NCBI RefSeq assembly: GCF_050003625.1
Contig: NC_134400.1
Span: forward strand, 43,510,557-43,574,556
Length of the DNA stretch: 64,000 nucleotides
Origin: Haematobia irritans
Lineage: Eukaryota; Arthropoda; Insecta; Diptera; Muscidae
Direction: 5' to 3'
The translations under genes were made by a program, and so were the position numbers. The notes under the pieces are model-generated. The model did no database searches. It was not told the origin of the DNA and saw only the letters and a list, made by a program, of their open reading frames with translations. Positions 36,599-49,322 of the stretch are shown in pieces (within the stretch, counting starts at the first letter, position 1; every line of letters begins with the position of its first letter).

Positions 36599-37377
36599 TT
36601 TAATTTGAATTTTAATTTTTGTAGTGATAGTACCTTTAACTTTAATTCTACATTTAATTTTAGTTATGATATTTTGCCAACTTTATTGTAATTTAAATTT
36701 CAATTGAAATTAATTTTACTTCCAACTTTAACTTTAATTTAATTTTATTTTTTATTTTAATTTTACTTCAAATTTATTTTAATAATAAATTTAATTTTAA
36801 ATATAAGTTAGGATGTTTTAGGGAGTATATAAATGCAGAGTACATACGATTCGGCCTGTCGGGACTTTAGGCCGGGTATATGGGATTCGGGCCGTTCAAA
36901 TATATGGACATATATACTACTTTTAATTTTTATTCGATTTTTAATTTGATTTAACACTTTTTATATTCAAAATGCCAAAAACAGCAGTTTATTATTGTCT
37001 ATCATACTTTAAATGTGGCTCTGGTTCAAAAGAGAGTTGATGCACATACTGGGTGCGCTCTTATGAGGGAGTAATCGACTTTTGAATGGCACTTCAAAAC
37101 TTGAATGGCTGTTATTGTAAGCTAATCTTAAGAGTTAATCGAAGCTGATGCAACTTCATTCAAAATCTCCCAGGCCAAATGTTCGTAGCTTTTCGTTTAA
37201 AGATGAAATTGAAAGTTGAAAACCTGTTTGTAACAACTACACGCTTATCAATAAGATAACATAATAATAATAAAATGTAATATAGTTTTTTTTTTGGTGT
37301 TTGCATTTATTATTGTGCTTGGCTGGTCAGTAAGTTACTAATATTTTGACCTAGATAAATGCTTGTAAATGATGGTG
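36599..37377. other. AT-rich DNA with an R1-like hairpin remnant
   Basis: Low-complexity TTTAATTTT at 36599-36800, then a degraded GATTCGGCCTGTCGGGACTT block near 36848-36880. The rest looks unique. Confidence 0.4.
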
Positions 37378-37824
37378 TTTGTATACCCTCCACCATGGGA
37401 TGGGAGGTATACACAACTTTGTTTGTTTCGTTTGTGACGCATCCGAATAAAAAAATACTAAAATTAAAATTCATTTAATTCAATAATAATTTCCAGTAAC
37501 TTCCTGCACCCAAAAAAAATCTTTAGTTAATTATCCACAACAAAACACTTTTGTAAATATTTTTAGGAAAAAATATGATAATTTTTTCGTAAAGAGATAT
37601 CTTTTGTAAATATTTTATAATTATATATAGCCCCCATATAAACCGATCCCCAGATTTGACATCCGGAGCCTCTGAGGGGAGAAAAATTCTCCGCATCACG
37701 CAAGAAGTGGTCCATATCGGTCCATAATTACATATAGACCCCATATAAATCGATCCCCAGATGTGACCTCCGGAACTTCTTGGAGGATCAAAATTTATCC
37801 GATTCGGTTGAAATTTGGAACGTG
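37378..37824 (+). mobile_element. R1 fragments
   Basis: A 5' hairpin fragment (37383-37445) and one and a half 153-bp units (37615-37824) separated by AT-rich sequence. Confidence 0.65.
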
Positions 37825-38456
37825 CACTGAAAAAAAGCATACCCGCTTCCAAAGATTTTGTCTTTACTTTAAAAAATTTGGTATTGATTCCGAGCCAAAG
37901 AAGCGGAGAATACAAGTAAGGATACTTTTAAGACACAATTTTCTTTTAAAATCGGGTTTTGTGTACTTGCTTCCAGGAAGCAAATTTTAATTTTTCGCTT
38001 TTTCAGCTTTTTTTCTTCATATGCTATCAAAGTCCTTTAAAAACAAGTTAACGACGACTTTATTGTCCAAATTAAGACTCGTCTTCTAGTAGAAATTATG
38101 CTGTGTTTCAAGTAAAAAACGTCTTTAAAATAAAGCGTTGAAAAACATGTCCTATATTTGAACGATTTTTTGCTTTGTAGTCAAGATGCAAAAAGACAAC
38201 AAATTTAAAGATAATTTCATTAAATTTAAAGATTTTTTCTAAATTATTAAAGTCAAGTTGACCTTAGCCCAAACATTTTTTCTTTCATGTTATGATATCC
38301 ATTTTTAAATCAAATCACTTAATTATAATACGACTTCATTGAAAAGTTTATCGACCTTTGGTCAAGGAAAAAAACGTTATACTATGCTAAGCAAAATTTG
38401 CATTCGTATTTTAAAGACATGAAATCTTTGACCTCACGACAATATTTTTTTCTGTG
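37825..38456. mobile_element. MITE with CACTGAAAAAAA/CACAGAAAAAAA ends
   Basis: A 632-bp block bounded by CACTGAAAAAAAG and the complement of CACAGAAAAAAAT. Diverged sequence recurs at 45840-46240, which also ends in TTTTTTCAGTG. A target duplication could not be confirmed because the R1 host sequence does not resume on the right. Confidence 0.6.
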
Positions 38457-38875
38457 TAATATTTTTCAAATGTAATTTTTATCACACAAAAGTTTCTTCA
38501 GAAAATATTTGCACAATACGATGCTTTAGCGAATTTTTATTGAAAATATTACTTTGTAAAAAATTCCTCTAATAAATGTTTTCTTTAAAAACATTCATTG
38601 TTGAAACTGTTTGCTTGGTTAAACAATTTTTTTAGCCAATGCCTTAAGTAATTATTAATTAACTCTTTGACTATGGATGTCCACTAAAGAGGGCATACGA
38701 AAAAAAAACTCTAAATCCCCACCTAGGTTCGATTTGTTTTATAGTAGATCTAAATACGCTTTATGTGTTGTCAATACTGGCTGGCAATAAAATAAAACTA
38801 TATTTTGTAAACATTTTGCACGTCTCTTGTAAATGAATATTTATACAAACACGTAAGTTAATATTATATCAATGG
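38457..38875. other. AT-rich DNA without recognised features
   Basis: No repeat unit or reading frame stands out. Confidence 0.4.
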
Positions 38876-38969
38876 GTCGTGACAACTATTGCCACTTTAT
38901 CCAAAAATAATCTACCAAAATTTGGAGTAAATTTTACCAACATACTAACAAACACAAAAACCTTATTAT

Positions 38970-40985
38970 TATTTCTTCAACATTTTATTTCTATAAAAAT
39001 TTGGTCAATATATTATTTCTATAAAACTTTTAGTCAAAATCTTATTTCTATAGTAAATTTTCTCAAACTTTTATTTCTATAGCAAATTTTGTCAAAATTT
39101 TATTTCTATAGAAAATTTCGTAAAAATGTCACTTATAAAAAAAAATTTGTCAGCATTTAATTTTTATAGAAAATTTTGTTAGAATTTTATTTCTATAGAA
39201 AATTTTGTCAGAATTTTATTTCAATAGACAATTTTGTCAAAATTTTATTTATATAGAATTTTTTTCAAAATTTTGTTTCCATAGACAACTTTAAAAAAAA
39301 AAAATATTTCTATAGAAATTGTTACAAAATTTTATTTCTATAGAAAATTTTGTCAGAATTTTTATTTCTATACAAAATTTTGTCGGAATTTTAAATCTAT
39401 AGAAAATTTTGTCAGAATTTTAAATCTATAGAAAATTTTGTCAAAATTTTATTTCTACAGAAAATTTTGTCGAATTTTATTTTTTTAGAAAATTTTGTCA
39501 CAATTGTAAAAATTTTATTTCTACAGAAAATTTTGTCTATATTTATTTTTTTTAGAAAATTTTGTCAAAATTTTATTTCTATAGAAAATTTTGTCACAAT
39601 TGTATGTTTATAGAAAATTTTTTCACAATTGTATGTTTATAGAAAATTTTGTCAAAATTTTATTTCTAAAGAAAATTTTGTCAAAATTGTATTTCTAAAG
39701 AAAATTTTGTTAAAATTTTATTTCTATAGAAAGTTTTGTTAAAATTTTGTTGCTACAGAAAATTTTGTCGAATTTTATTTTTATAGAATATTTTGACTAA
39801 ATTTTATTTCTATAGAAAATTTTGTCAAAAATTTTATTTCTAGAGAAATTGTTTTCAAAATTTTATTGTTATAGAACATTTTGTCAAAATTTTATTTCTA
39901 CAAACGATTTTGTTGAAATTTGGTTTTTTAGAAAATTTTGTCACAATTGTATGTTTATAGGAAATTTTGTCAAAATTTTATTTTTATAGAATATTTTGTC
40001 ATAATTTTATTTTTATAGAAAATTTTGTCTAAATTTTATTTCTATAGAAAATTTTGTCACAATTGTATATTTATAGAAAGTTTTGTCAAAATTTTATTTC
40101 TACAGAAAATTTTGTCAAAATTTTATTTCTATAGAAAATTTTTTCACAATTGTATGTTTATAGAACATTTTGTCAAAATTTTATTTCTATAGAAAATTTT
40201 GTCACAATTTTATGTTTATAGAAAATTTTCTCAAAATTTTATTTCTATAGAAAATTTTGTCAATATTTTATTTCTACAGAAAATTTTGTCGAATTTTATT
40301 TTTTTAGAAAATTTTTTCACAATTGTATGTTTATAGAAAATTTTGTCAAAATTTTATTTCTATAGAAAATTTTGTCAAAATTTTATTTCTAAAGAAAATT
40401 TTGTCAAAATTTTATTTCTATAGAAAGTTTTGTTAAAATGTTATTGCTACAGAAAGTTTTGTCGAATTTTATTTTTATAGAATATTTTGACTAAATTTTA
40501 TTTCTATAGAAAATTTTGTCAAAAATTTTATTTTTATAGACTATTTTGTCAAAATTTTATTTCTACAAACAATTTTGTCGAAATTTGTTTTTTTTTTTTT
40601 TAGAAAATTTTGTCAAAATTTTATTTTTATAGAATATTTTGTCATAGTTTTATTTTTATAGAAAATTTTGTCTAAATTTTATTTTTATTTTATTTCTATG
40701 GAAAATGTTTTCAAAATTTTATTTCTATAGAAAATTTTGTCAAAATTTTATTTCTACAGAAAATTTTGTCGAAATTTGATTTTTTTAGAAAATGTTGTCA
40801 CAATTGTATGTTTATAGAAAATTTTGTCAAAATTTTATTTTTATGGAATATTTTGCAAAATTTTATTTTTATAGAAAATTTTGTCTAAATTTTATAGAAA
40901 ATTTTGTCTAAATTTTATAGAAAATGTTGTCTAAATTGTATAGAAAATTTTGTCTTAATTTTATAGAAAAATTTGTAGAAATGTA
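38970..40985. repeat. 29-bp satellite array with higher-order units
   Basis: About 2 kb of the 29-bp unit. Diagnostic variants (CACAATTGTATGTTTATAG, TTTTGTCGAATTTTA, GAATATTTTGACTAAA) recur in the same order about 694 bp apart, for example at 39781 and 40475, so a block of about 24 units was duplicated. It continues directly towards an R1 element at 41048. Confidence 0.85.
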
Positions 40986-41047
40986 TTTCTTTCATTCGTT
41001 TTGTTTTGTTATTGTTGGTTTTTGTTCTTTAATCATTGTTGTTGTTT

Positions 41048-43110
41048 TTTTTATACCCTCCATCACAGGATGGGGGTACATTAACTTTGTCATTCCGTTT
41101 GTAACACATCGAAATATTGCTCTAAGACCCCATAAAGTATATATATTCTGGGTCTTGGTGAAATTCTGAGTCGATCTGAGCATGTCCGTCCGTCCGTCCG
41201 TCCGTCCGTCTGTTGAAAGCACGCTAACTTCCGAACGAAACAAGCAATCAACTTGAAACTTGACACAAGTAGTTGTTATCGATGTAGGTCGGATGGTATT
41301 GAAAATGGGCCATATCGGTCCACTTTTACGTATAGCCCCCATATAAAGGAACCCTTAGATTTGGCTTGTGGAGCCTCTAACAGAAGCATATGTCATCCGA
41401 TCCGGCTGAAATTTGGTATATTGGTCCACATCGGTCCATAATTATATATAGCCCTCATATAAACCGATTCCCAGATTTGGCTTGCGGAGCCTCAAAGAGA
41501 AGAAAATTTCATCCGATCCGGCTGAAATTTGGTACATGATGTTGGTATATGGTCTCTAAAAACCACGCAAAAATTGGTCCATATCGGTCCTTAATTATAT
41601 ATAGCGCCCATATAAACCGATCCCCAGATTTGGCTTGTGGAGCCTCTAAGAGAAGCATATTTCATCCGATACGGCTGAAATTTAGTACATGGTGTTGGTA
41701 TATGGTCTCTAACAATCATGCAAAAATTGGTCCACATCGGTCCATAATTATATATAGCCCCCATATAAACCGATCACCAGAGAAGCAAATTTCATCCGTT
41801 CCGGCTGAAATTTGGTACATGACGTTGGTATATGGTCTCTAATAACCATTCAAAAATTGGTCCACATCGGTCCATAATTATATATAGACCCCATATAAAC
41901 CGATCTCCAGATTTGTCTTGCGAAGCCTCAAAGAGGAGCAAATTGCATCCGATCCGGCTGAAATTTGGTACATGGTATTGGTATATGGTCTCTAACAGCC
42001 GTGCAAAAATTGGTCCACATCGGTCCATAATTATATATGGCGCCCATATAAACCGATCCCCAGATTTGGGTTGCGGGGCCTCAAAGAGAAGCAAATTTCA
42101 TCCGATCCGCCTGAAATTTGGTACATGATATTGGTATATGGTCTTTAACAACCATGCAAAAATTGGTCCACATCGGTTCATAATTATATATATCCCCTAT
42201 ATAAACCGATCCCCAGATTTGGCTTGCGAAGTCTCCAAGAGAAGCAAATTTTATCCAATCCGGTTGTAATTGGAACATGGTGTTAGTATATGGTCATTAA
42301 CAACCGTGCCCGAATTGGTCCATATCGGTCCATAATTATATATGGCCCCCATATAAAACATTCTCCAGATTTGACCTCCGGAGCCTCTTGGAGGAGCAAA
42401 ATTCATCCGATCCGGTTCAAATTAGGCACGTGGTGTATGGTCGCTTACAACCATACCAAAATTGGTCCAATCACACAAAAATTGGTCCATATCGGTTCAT
42501 AATAATGGTTGCCACTAGAGCCAAAAATAATCTACCAAAATTTTATTCCTCTAGAAAATTTTGTCAAAATTTTATTTCTAGGGAAAAATTTGTTAAAATT
42601 TTATTCGGTTCATAATCATGGTTGCCACTCGAGCCAAAAATCATCTACCAAGATTTTATTTCTATAGAAAATTTTGTCAAAAGTTTATTTCTATAGAAAA
42701 TTTTGTTAAAATGTTATTTCTGTAGAAATTTTTGTCAAAATTTTCTTTCTATAGAACATTTTGTCAAAATTTTTATTTCTATAGAAAATTTTGTGAAAAT
42801 TTTATTTCTATAGAAAATTTTGTTAAAATTTTATTTCTGCAGAAAATTTTGTCAAAATTTGTTTTGTCAAACTAAATTATATACGTAATGGATCGATCGT
42901 TTTTGATTTAATATATACCACGTATGGACTTACATACAATTTAGAAGATGGTGTTAGGAGGTTTTAAGATACCATGCCATCGGCAAGCGTTACCGCAACT
43001 TAAGTAATTCGATTGTGGATGGCAGTGTTTAGAAGAAGTTTCTACGCAATCCATGATGGAGGGTACATAAGCTTCGGCCTGGCCGAACTTACGGCCGTAT
43101 ATACTTGTTT
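41048..43110 (+). mobile_element. DINE-1-like R1 element, complete
   Basis: 5' hairpin, (GTCC)n at 41186-41210, seven units including a shortened one, linker, 29-bp array with duplicated linker, 3' domain and hairpin ending ACTTGTTT. Closest in structure to 32384-34486. Confidence 0.85.
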
Positions 43111-43116
43111 TATTTC

Positions 43117-43475
43117 AGCTTAAAACCATACATTGTCTAAACTACAAGTGTAGCTTAACCAACAGAGGAAAATAATGTTTGTTAAATTTGAACCTTCCCA
43201 AAAAAAGGTTTTGAATTTATTTCGTCATAAGCCGGCTATCATGGCTTATGCCGAAATAAATTCGAAACAAACATATCTCTTTTCCTATACCACTTAATGA
43301 ACTGCCTGAATTTATTCTGATAATTGGTTGGTAGTTTTGCTGCAAGTAGAGGATGCTGATGAGGAATGTGGTAATTCCGAAACGTGCGTCCATCCAACCG
43401 TATTGCAGTTTATAGGGCTTTGGCCAAATAAATTTGACAAACGTTCTTTTCCTCTGTTGGTTAAGCTACAGTTTC
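43117..43475. repeat. Repeat R5, palindromic ends
   Basis: Begins with TTTCAGCTTAAAACCATACA and CTACAAGTGTAGCTTAACCA and ends with TCTGTTGGTTAAGCTACAGT, so the ends are partly inverted. The core words GGAATGTGGTAATTCCGAAA recur at 51563-51582. Unclassified repeat, no coding sequence. Confidence 0.6.
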
Positions 43476-44955
43476 TACAGAAATAAAATTTTAACAAAAT
43501 TTTCTATAGAAATAAAATTTTCACAAAATTTTCTATAGAAATAAAAATTTTGACAAAAATTTCTATAGACAGAAAATTTTGACAAAAATTTCTACAGAAA
43601 TAACATTTTAACAAAAAATTTTCCATAGAAATAAACTTTTGACAAAATTTTCTATAGAAATAAAATCTTTGTAGATGATTTTTGGCTCGAGTGGCAACCA
43701 TGATTATGAACCGAATAAAATTTGAACAAAATTTTCTATAGAAATAAAATTTTGACAAAATTTTCTATAGAAATAAAAATTTGACAATGATGAAAATTTT
43801 ATTATGAACCGAATAAAATTTTAACAAAATTTTCTCTAGAAATAAAATCTTGACAAAATTTTCTATAGAAATAAAATTTTGACAAATTTTTCTATAGAAA
43901 TAAAATTTTGGTGGATTATTTTTGGCTCTAGTGGCAACCATTATTATGAACCGATATGGACCAATTTTTGTGTGATTGGACCAATTTTGGTATGGTTGTT
44001 AGCGACCATATAGTAACACCACGTGCCTAATTTCAAATCTGGAGAATGTTTTATATGGGGGCTATATATAATTACGGACCGATATGGACCAATTCGGGCA
44101 CGGTTGTTATTGATCATATACTAACACCAAGTTCCAAATTACAACCGGATTGGATGAAATTTGCTTCTCTTGGAGACTTCGCAAGCCAAATCTGGGGATC
44201 GGTTTATATGGGGGCTATATATAATTATGAACCGATGTGGACCAATTTTTGCATGGTTGTTAGAGACCATATACCAATATCATGTACCAAATTTCAGGCG
44301 GATCGGATGAAATTTGCTTCTCTTTGAGGCCCCGCAACCCAAATCTGGGGATCGGTTTATATGGGCGCCATATATAATTAAGGACCGATATGGACCAATT
44401 GTTGCGTGGTTGTTAGAGACCATATACCAACATCATGTACCAAATTTCAGCCGGATCGGATGAAATTTTCTTCTCTTTGAGGCTCCGCAAGCCAAATCTG
44501 GGAATCGGTTTATATGGGGGCTATATATAATTATGGACCGATGTGGACCAATTTTTGCATGGTTATTAGAGACCATATACCAATATCATGTACCAAATTT
44601 CAGCCGGATCGAATGAAATATGCTTCTGTTACAGGCTCCACAATCCAAATCTGAGGGTTCCTTTATATGGGGGCTACACGTAAAAGTGAACCGATATGGC
44701 CCATTTCAATCAATACCATCCGACCTACATCGATAACAACTACTTGTGCCAAGTTTCAAGTCGATAGCTTGTTTCGTTCGGAAGTTAGCGTGATTTCAAC
44801 AGACGGACGGACGGACGGACGGACATGCTTAGATCGACTCAGAATTTCACCACGACCCAGAATATATATACTTTATGGGGTCTTAGAGCAATATTTCGAT
44901 GTGTTCCAAACGGAATGACAAAGTTAATATACCCCCATCCTATGATGGAGGGTAT
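43476..44955 (-). mobile_element. R1 element without 3' end
   Basis: 29-bp array with duplicated linker (43476-43935), five 153-bp units, GGAC tract (44803-44824) and 5' hairpin ending GATGGAGGGTATA at 44953, directly abutting the 3' end of the R3 element. Confidence 0.8.
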
Positions 44956-45110
44956 AACAAGTATATACGGCCGTAAGTTCGGCCAGGCCGAAGCTTATGT
45001 ACCCACCACTATGAATCCAATATTATAGTTTCCTGTGAACATTTCAGGGGGATTTGTTGACAAGCAGATCAGTTCAACCAGTACACTTCCCTAAGATAAA
45101 GCAAGTAAGG

Positions 45111-47647
45111 AAAATCTAAAGTCGGGCGGGGCCGACTATATTATACCCTGCACCACTTTGTAGATGTAAATTTTCGATACCATATCACATCCGTCAAATG
45201 TGTTGGGGGCTATATATAAAGGTTTGTCCCAAATACATACATTTAAATATCACTCGATCTGGACAGAATTTGATAGACTTCTAGAAATCTATAGACTCAA
45301 AATTTAAGTCGGCTAATGCACTAGGGTGGAACACAATATTAGTAAAAAACAAGTAAGGAAAGTCTAAAGTCGGGCGGGGCCGACTATATTATACCCTGCA
45401 CCACTTTGTAGATCTACATTTTCGATACCATATCACATTTAATTCATTAAATTTAACAAACTTAAAGGCTTTATTTCACTTACAATGCATATTATTTTCA
45501 TTTTAATTCCACTTCTGTGAGACTGTAACAATATCTAAGGCATATTAGCTCTGTTTGCGTATTCGATACATTTTCATTACTATCACAAATTTTTTACTGG
45601 AAGTCCTTCATTTTGTGGGAGCTACCTTCCCAACACCTCTATTTTATTTACTTGTTATTTTAAAATATTAAATGATCTAAGCATGCTTTGGATTTGGTAA
45701 AAAAATGATTTGTCATTTTTTTTTTTAATAAAATTTTAGTTTGGTTTTTGAAATTGTGAAAAATTCGAAATACATTACTTTTATTTAAATTAAAGAAAAT
45801 TTAAATTAAAGAAAATACCTATAGTTTACATTTCCCAGTAAAAACATTTTCCTTTTCTTCATGAGCTATCAAAGTGCTTTAAAAACGTGCTAACGCCAAC
45901 TTAAATTTCCAAATTCAGACTCGACTTCAAGTAGAAATTATTGTATATACATATACGTTTTTAAAATAAAGTGTTGAAAAACATTTGAACGCTATTTTGG
46001 TTTGTGGTTAAGATGCAAAAACTCCTCACATTTAAAGACTATTTCATTAATTCTTCCTTCTTTCATGAAAACATACCCATTTTTAAGTTGAATCACTTAA
46101 TTATAAGGACAAAACGACTTTATCGTCTTTTGGACAAGGAAAACAGTTTATATAAAAGAAATTCACAAATGCTATTATAACCAAAATTCGCGTTCGTATT
46201 TTAAGGAGACGACAATATTTTTTCAGTGCACAAAGCTATTCACATCTACTATTTTAATTTAGTAATATCGTAATAACTTTAGAATATTATAATAACTTAA
46301 AAAGGATAAACGAGTCAAATGATAATATTCCCAATAATTTACTGACAGTTTATCTAACAAATTTGTATGGTAATAGTAGATTTAAAGTTTACGATAACTT
46401 TTATGTATATAATGAAAAAACTTTACAACAAGGTGTATTTGCTACAAAAATGCCCGCATAATGTCTGGACTCATTATTAATGTTTCAACTGAGCTTTGAA
46501 ATATGTGGAAACCCTTATACTTCCAGCAAGGCTTAGATAAAAACGCCGATTTATCCATATTTCAATAAAAACATGTCGAAAATAAAAAAGCCAAAAATAG
46601 CTAAAAGGGTCATGAAAAAAAGCCAGAAAAAAAGCTAAAAACTAAATGCATTTTTTTCCCGCTAAACGTCTTCAAAAAAAGCCAAATCTGGCGGGAAAAA
46701 AGCTAAATTGGCAACGCTGCTATATATAAAGGTTTGTCCCAAATACATACTTTTAAATATCACTCGATTTGGACAGAATTTGATAGACTTCTACAAAATC
46801 TATAGACTCAAAATTTAAGTCGGCTAATGCACTAGGGTGGAAAAAAAAAACATTAGTAAAAAAATATGTGAAACATTTAAATCTGAAGCAATTTTAAGGA
46901 AACTTCGCAAAAGTTTATTTATGATTTATCGCTCGATATATATGTATTAGCAGTTGAGGAAAATTAGAGTCATTTTTACAACTTTTCGACTAAGCAGTGG
47001 CGATTTTACAAGGAAAATGTTGGTATTTTGACCATTTTTGTCGAAATCAGAAAAACATATATATGGGAGCTATATCTAAATCTGAACCGATTTCAACCAA
47101 ATTTAGCACGCATAGCTACAATGCTAATTCTACTCCCTGTGCAAAATTTCAACTAAATCGGAGTTAAAAATTGGCCTTTGTGGGCAAATGAGTGTAAATC
47201 GGGCGAACGCTATATATGGGAGATATATCCAAATCTGAACCGATTTCAACCAAATTTGGCACGCATAGTTACAATGCTAATTCTACTCCCTGTGCAAAAT
47301 TTCAACTAAATCGGAGTTAAAAATTGGCCTTTGTGGGCAATCGGGCGAACGCTATATATGGGAGATATATCTAAATCTGAACCGATTTGGCTGATATTTT
47401 GCAAGTTTTTCGAAACCCATAAAATATTCGGACGTACGGAATTTGAGGAAGATCGGTTGATATACACGCCAATTATGAACAGATCGGTGAAAAATATATA
47501 TGACAGCTATATCTAAATCTGAACCGATTTTTTCCAAAATCAATAGGGATCGTCTTTGAGCCAAAGCAGGACTCTGTACCAAATTTTTGGACAATCGGAC
47601 TAAAACTGCGAGCTGTACTTTGCACACAAAAATACATCAACAGACAG

Positions 47648-47682
<35 letters not shown>

Positions 47683-47818
47683 GACATCGCTAACTCGACT
47701 CAGAATTTAATTCTAAGCCGATCCGTATACTAAAAGGTTGGTCTATGATTACTCCTTCTTGGCGTTACATACAAATGCACAAACTTATTATACCCTGTAC
47801 CACAGTAGTGGTGAAGGG
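45111..47818 (-). mobile_element. R2 elements nested in an R3 element
   Basis: A first R2 3' end starts at 45111 and is broken at about 45347 by a second R2 3' end. The second continues (interrupted at 45438-46719) through three 153-bp units, two of them near-identical neighbours (about 47088-47341), and a GACA/GACG tract (47641-47685) to the 5' hairpin at 47792-47818. R3 sequence lies on both sides. Confidence 0.75.
45438..46719. mobile_element. Composite insertion within R2, ending in a hAT-like terminus
   Basis: About 1.28 kb foreign to R2. Its right end, with AGCC/AGCTAAA words and GGCAACGCTG, resembles the hAT terminus at 7265-7285. The middle (45840-46240) resembles the element at 37825-38456. 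The R2 sequence on the two sides does not join cleanly, since about 20 bases are missing, so this is probably two or more insertions plus a deletion. Confidence 0.5.
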
Positions 47819-49322
47819 TATAATCAAAGATTTTACCTATGAAGACAAGATCAGATTCTGGATTTGTAAGAACGAGTTTTAGAGGAATCATAAACATCGT
47901 GTGCAAGTGTGCAAGAAAATGAAATAACGTCATGATTTAAAATCTAACATCTGTAGATTTTTACCCCCATTATTTAAATGATTACCAGAAGTAAAATCTG
48001 GAAACTATAATTCAGTTTCAAGCAATTTTCATTATCAGTGCACATGAACCGATATTCACCGTTTTCGGCACACCTCTTTATGTTCCTAAAATACTTCTAG
48101 GTTTAAAATTTCATGCAAATTTGATAAAAACTATGGTTTCTAAACGCCCAAGAAGTAAAACTTGGAGATGGGTCTATTTGGGAGATAAACCAAAACATGG
48201 ACCAATACACGCCATTTTCGGCTCTCATATTTAAGGTCCTAAAATACCTGTAGATTTCTCATTTCAGGCAAATTGGATAAAAACTAGGATTCTAGAAGCC
48301 TAAAAAATAAAATCATTTCTTGCACACCTATTTGAATTCCTAAAAACCTCCAGATTGTCGATTTCAGACAAAGTATACAACAATTACGGTTTCTAGTAGC
48401 CCAAAAAGTAATATCGGGAGATCGGTCTATCTGATGGCTATATCAAAACATGGACCTATACTCACCATTTTCGGCATACCTTTTTATGGTCCTAAAATAC
48501 CTCTAGATTTCCAATTTGAGGCAAGTTGGATAAAAACTACGGTTTCTATAAGCCCAAGAATAAAATCTGGAGATCGGTCTATTAGGGGCTATATAGAAAC
48601 ATGGTCCGATACTCACCATTTTCGGCACACCTCTTTATTGTTCTAAAATACCTCTAGATTTCCAATTTCAGGCAAATTGGATTAAAACTACGTATTCTAT
48701 AAGCCCAAGACCCAAAATCGGGAGATCGGTCTATATGGGGGATATACCAAAACCTGGACCGATACTCACCATTTTTAGCACGCCTCTTTATGGTCCTAAA
48801 ATACCTCTAGATTTCAAATTTCAACCAAATTGGATAATAACTACGGATTCTAGAAGCCCTAGAAATATAATCGGGAGATCGGTCTATATGGGGGCTATAT
48901 CAAAACAGGGACCGATACTCACAATTTTTGGCACACCTCTTTGTGGTCATAAAATTCCTCTAGATTTCCATTTTCCAGCAAATTGGATAGAAACTAAGGT
49001 TTTTATAAGCCCAAGACCCCAAATCGGGAGGTCGGTTTATATGGGGACTATGTCAAAACCTGGACCGATATAGCCCTTCTTCGAACTTGACCTGCCTGCA
49101 GACGAGTTTGTGCGAAATTTCAGCACGATTGCTTTATTATTGAAGACTGTAGCGTGATTACCACAGACAGACAGACAGCCAGACAGACAGACGGACATGG
49201 CTATATCGTCTTAGAATCTCTCCCGGATCAGGAATATATATATACTTTATATAGTCGGAAATCGATTTTTCGATGTGTTATAAACGGAATGACAACAATG
49301 CTTAAAGAACAAAACCAACAAT

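Larger units (their letters stand above)
44956..49322 (-). mobile_element. DINE-1-like R3 element split by R2 insertion
   Basis: The 3' end lies at 44956-45110 (ACAAGTATATACGGCCGTAA, hairpin TTCGGCCAGGCCGAA) and the element resumes at 47819 with R3 3' sequence. It then has about seven 153-bp units (48020-49080), a GACA tract (49160-49195) and a 5' region that stops without an ATACCC hairpin near 49322. Comparison with 1-764 shows that the two parts were once continuous. Confidence 0.7.
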
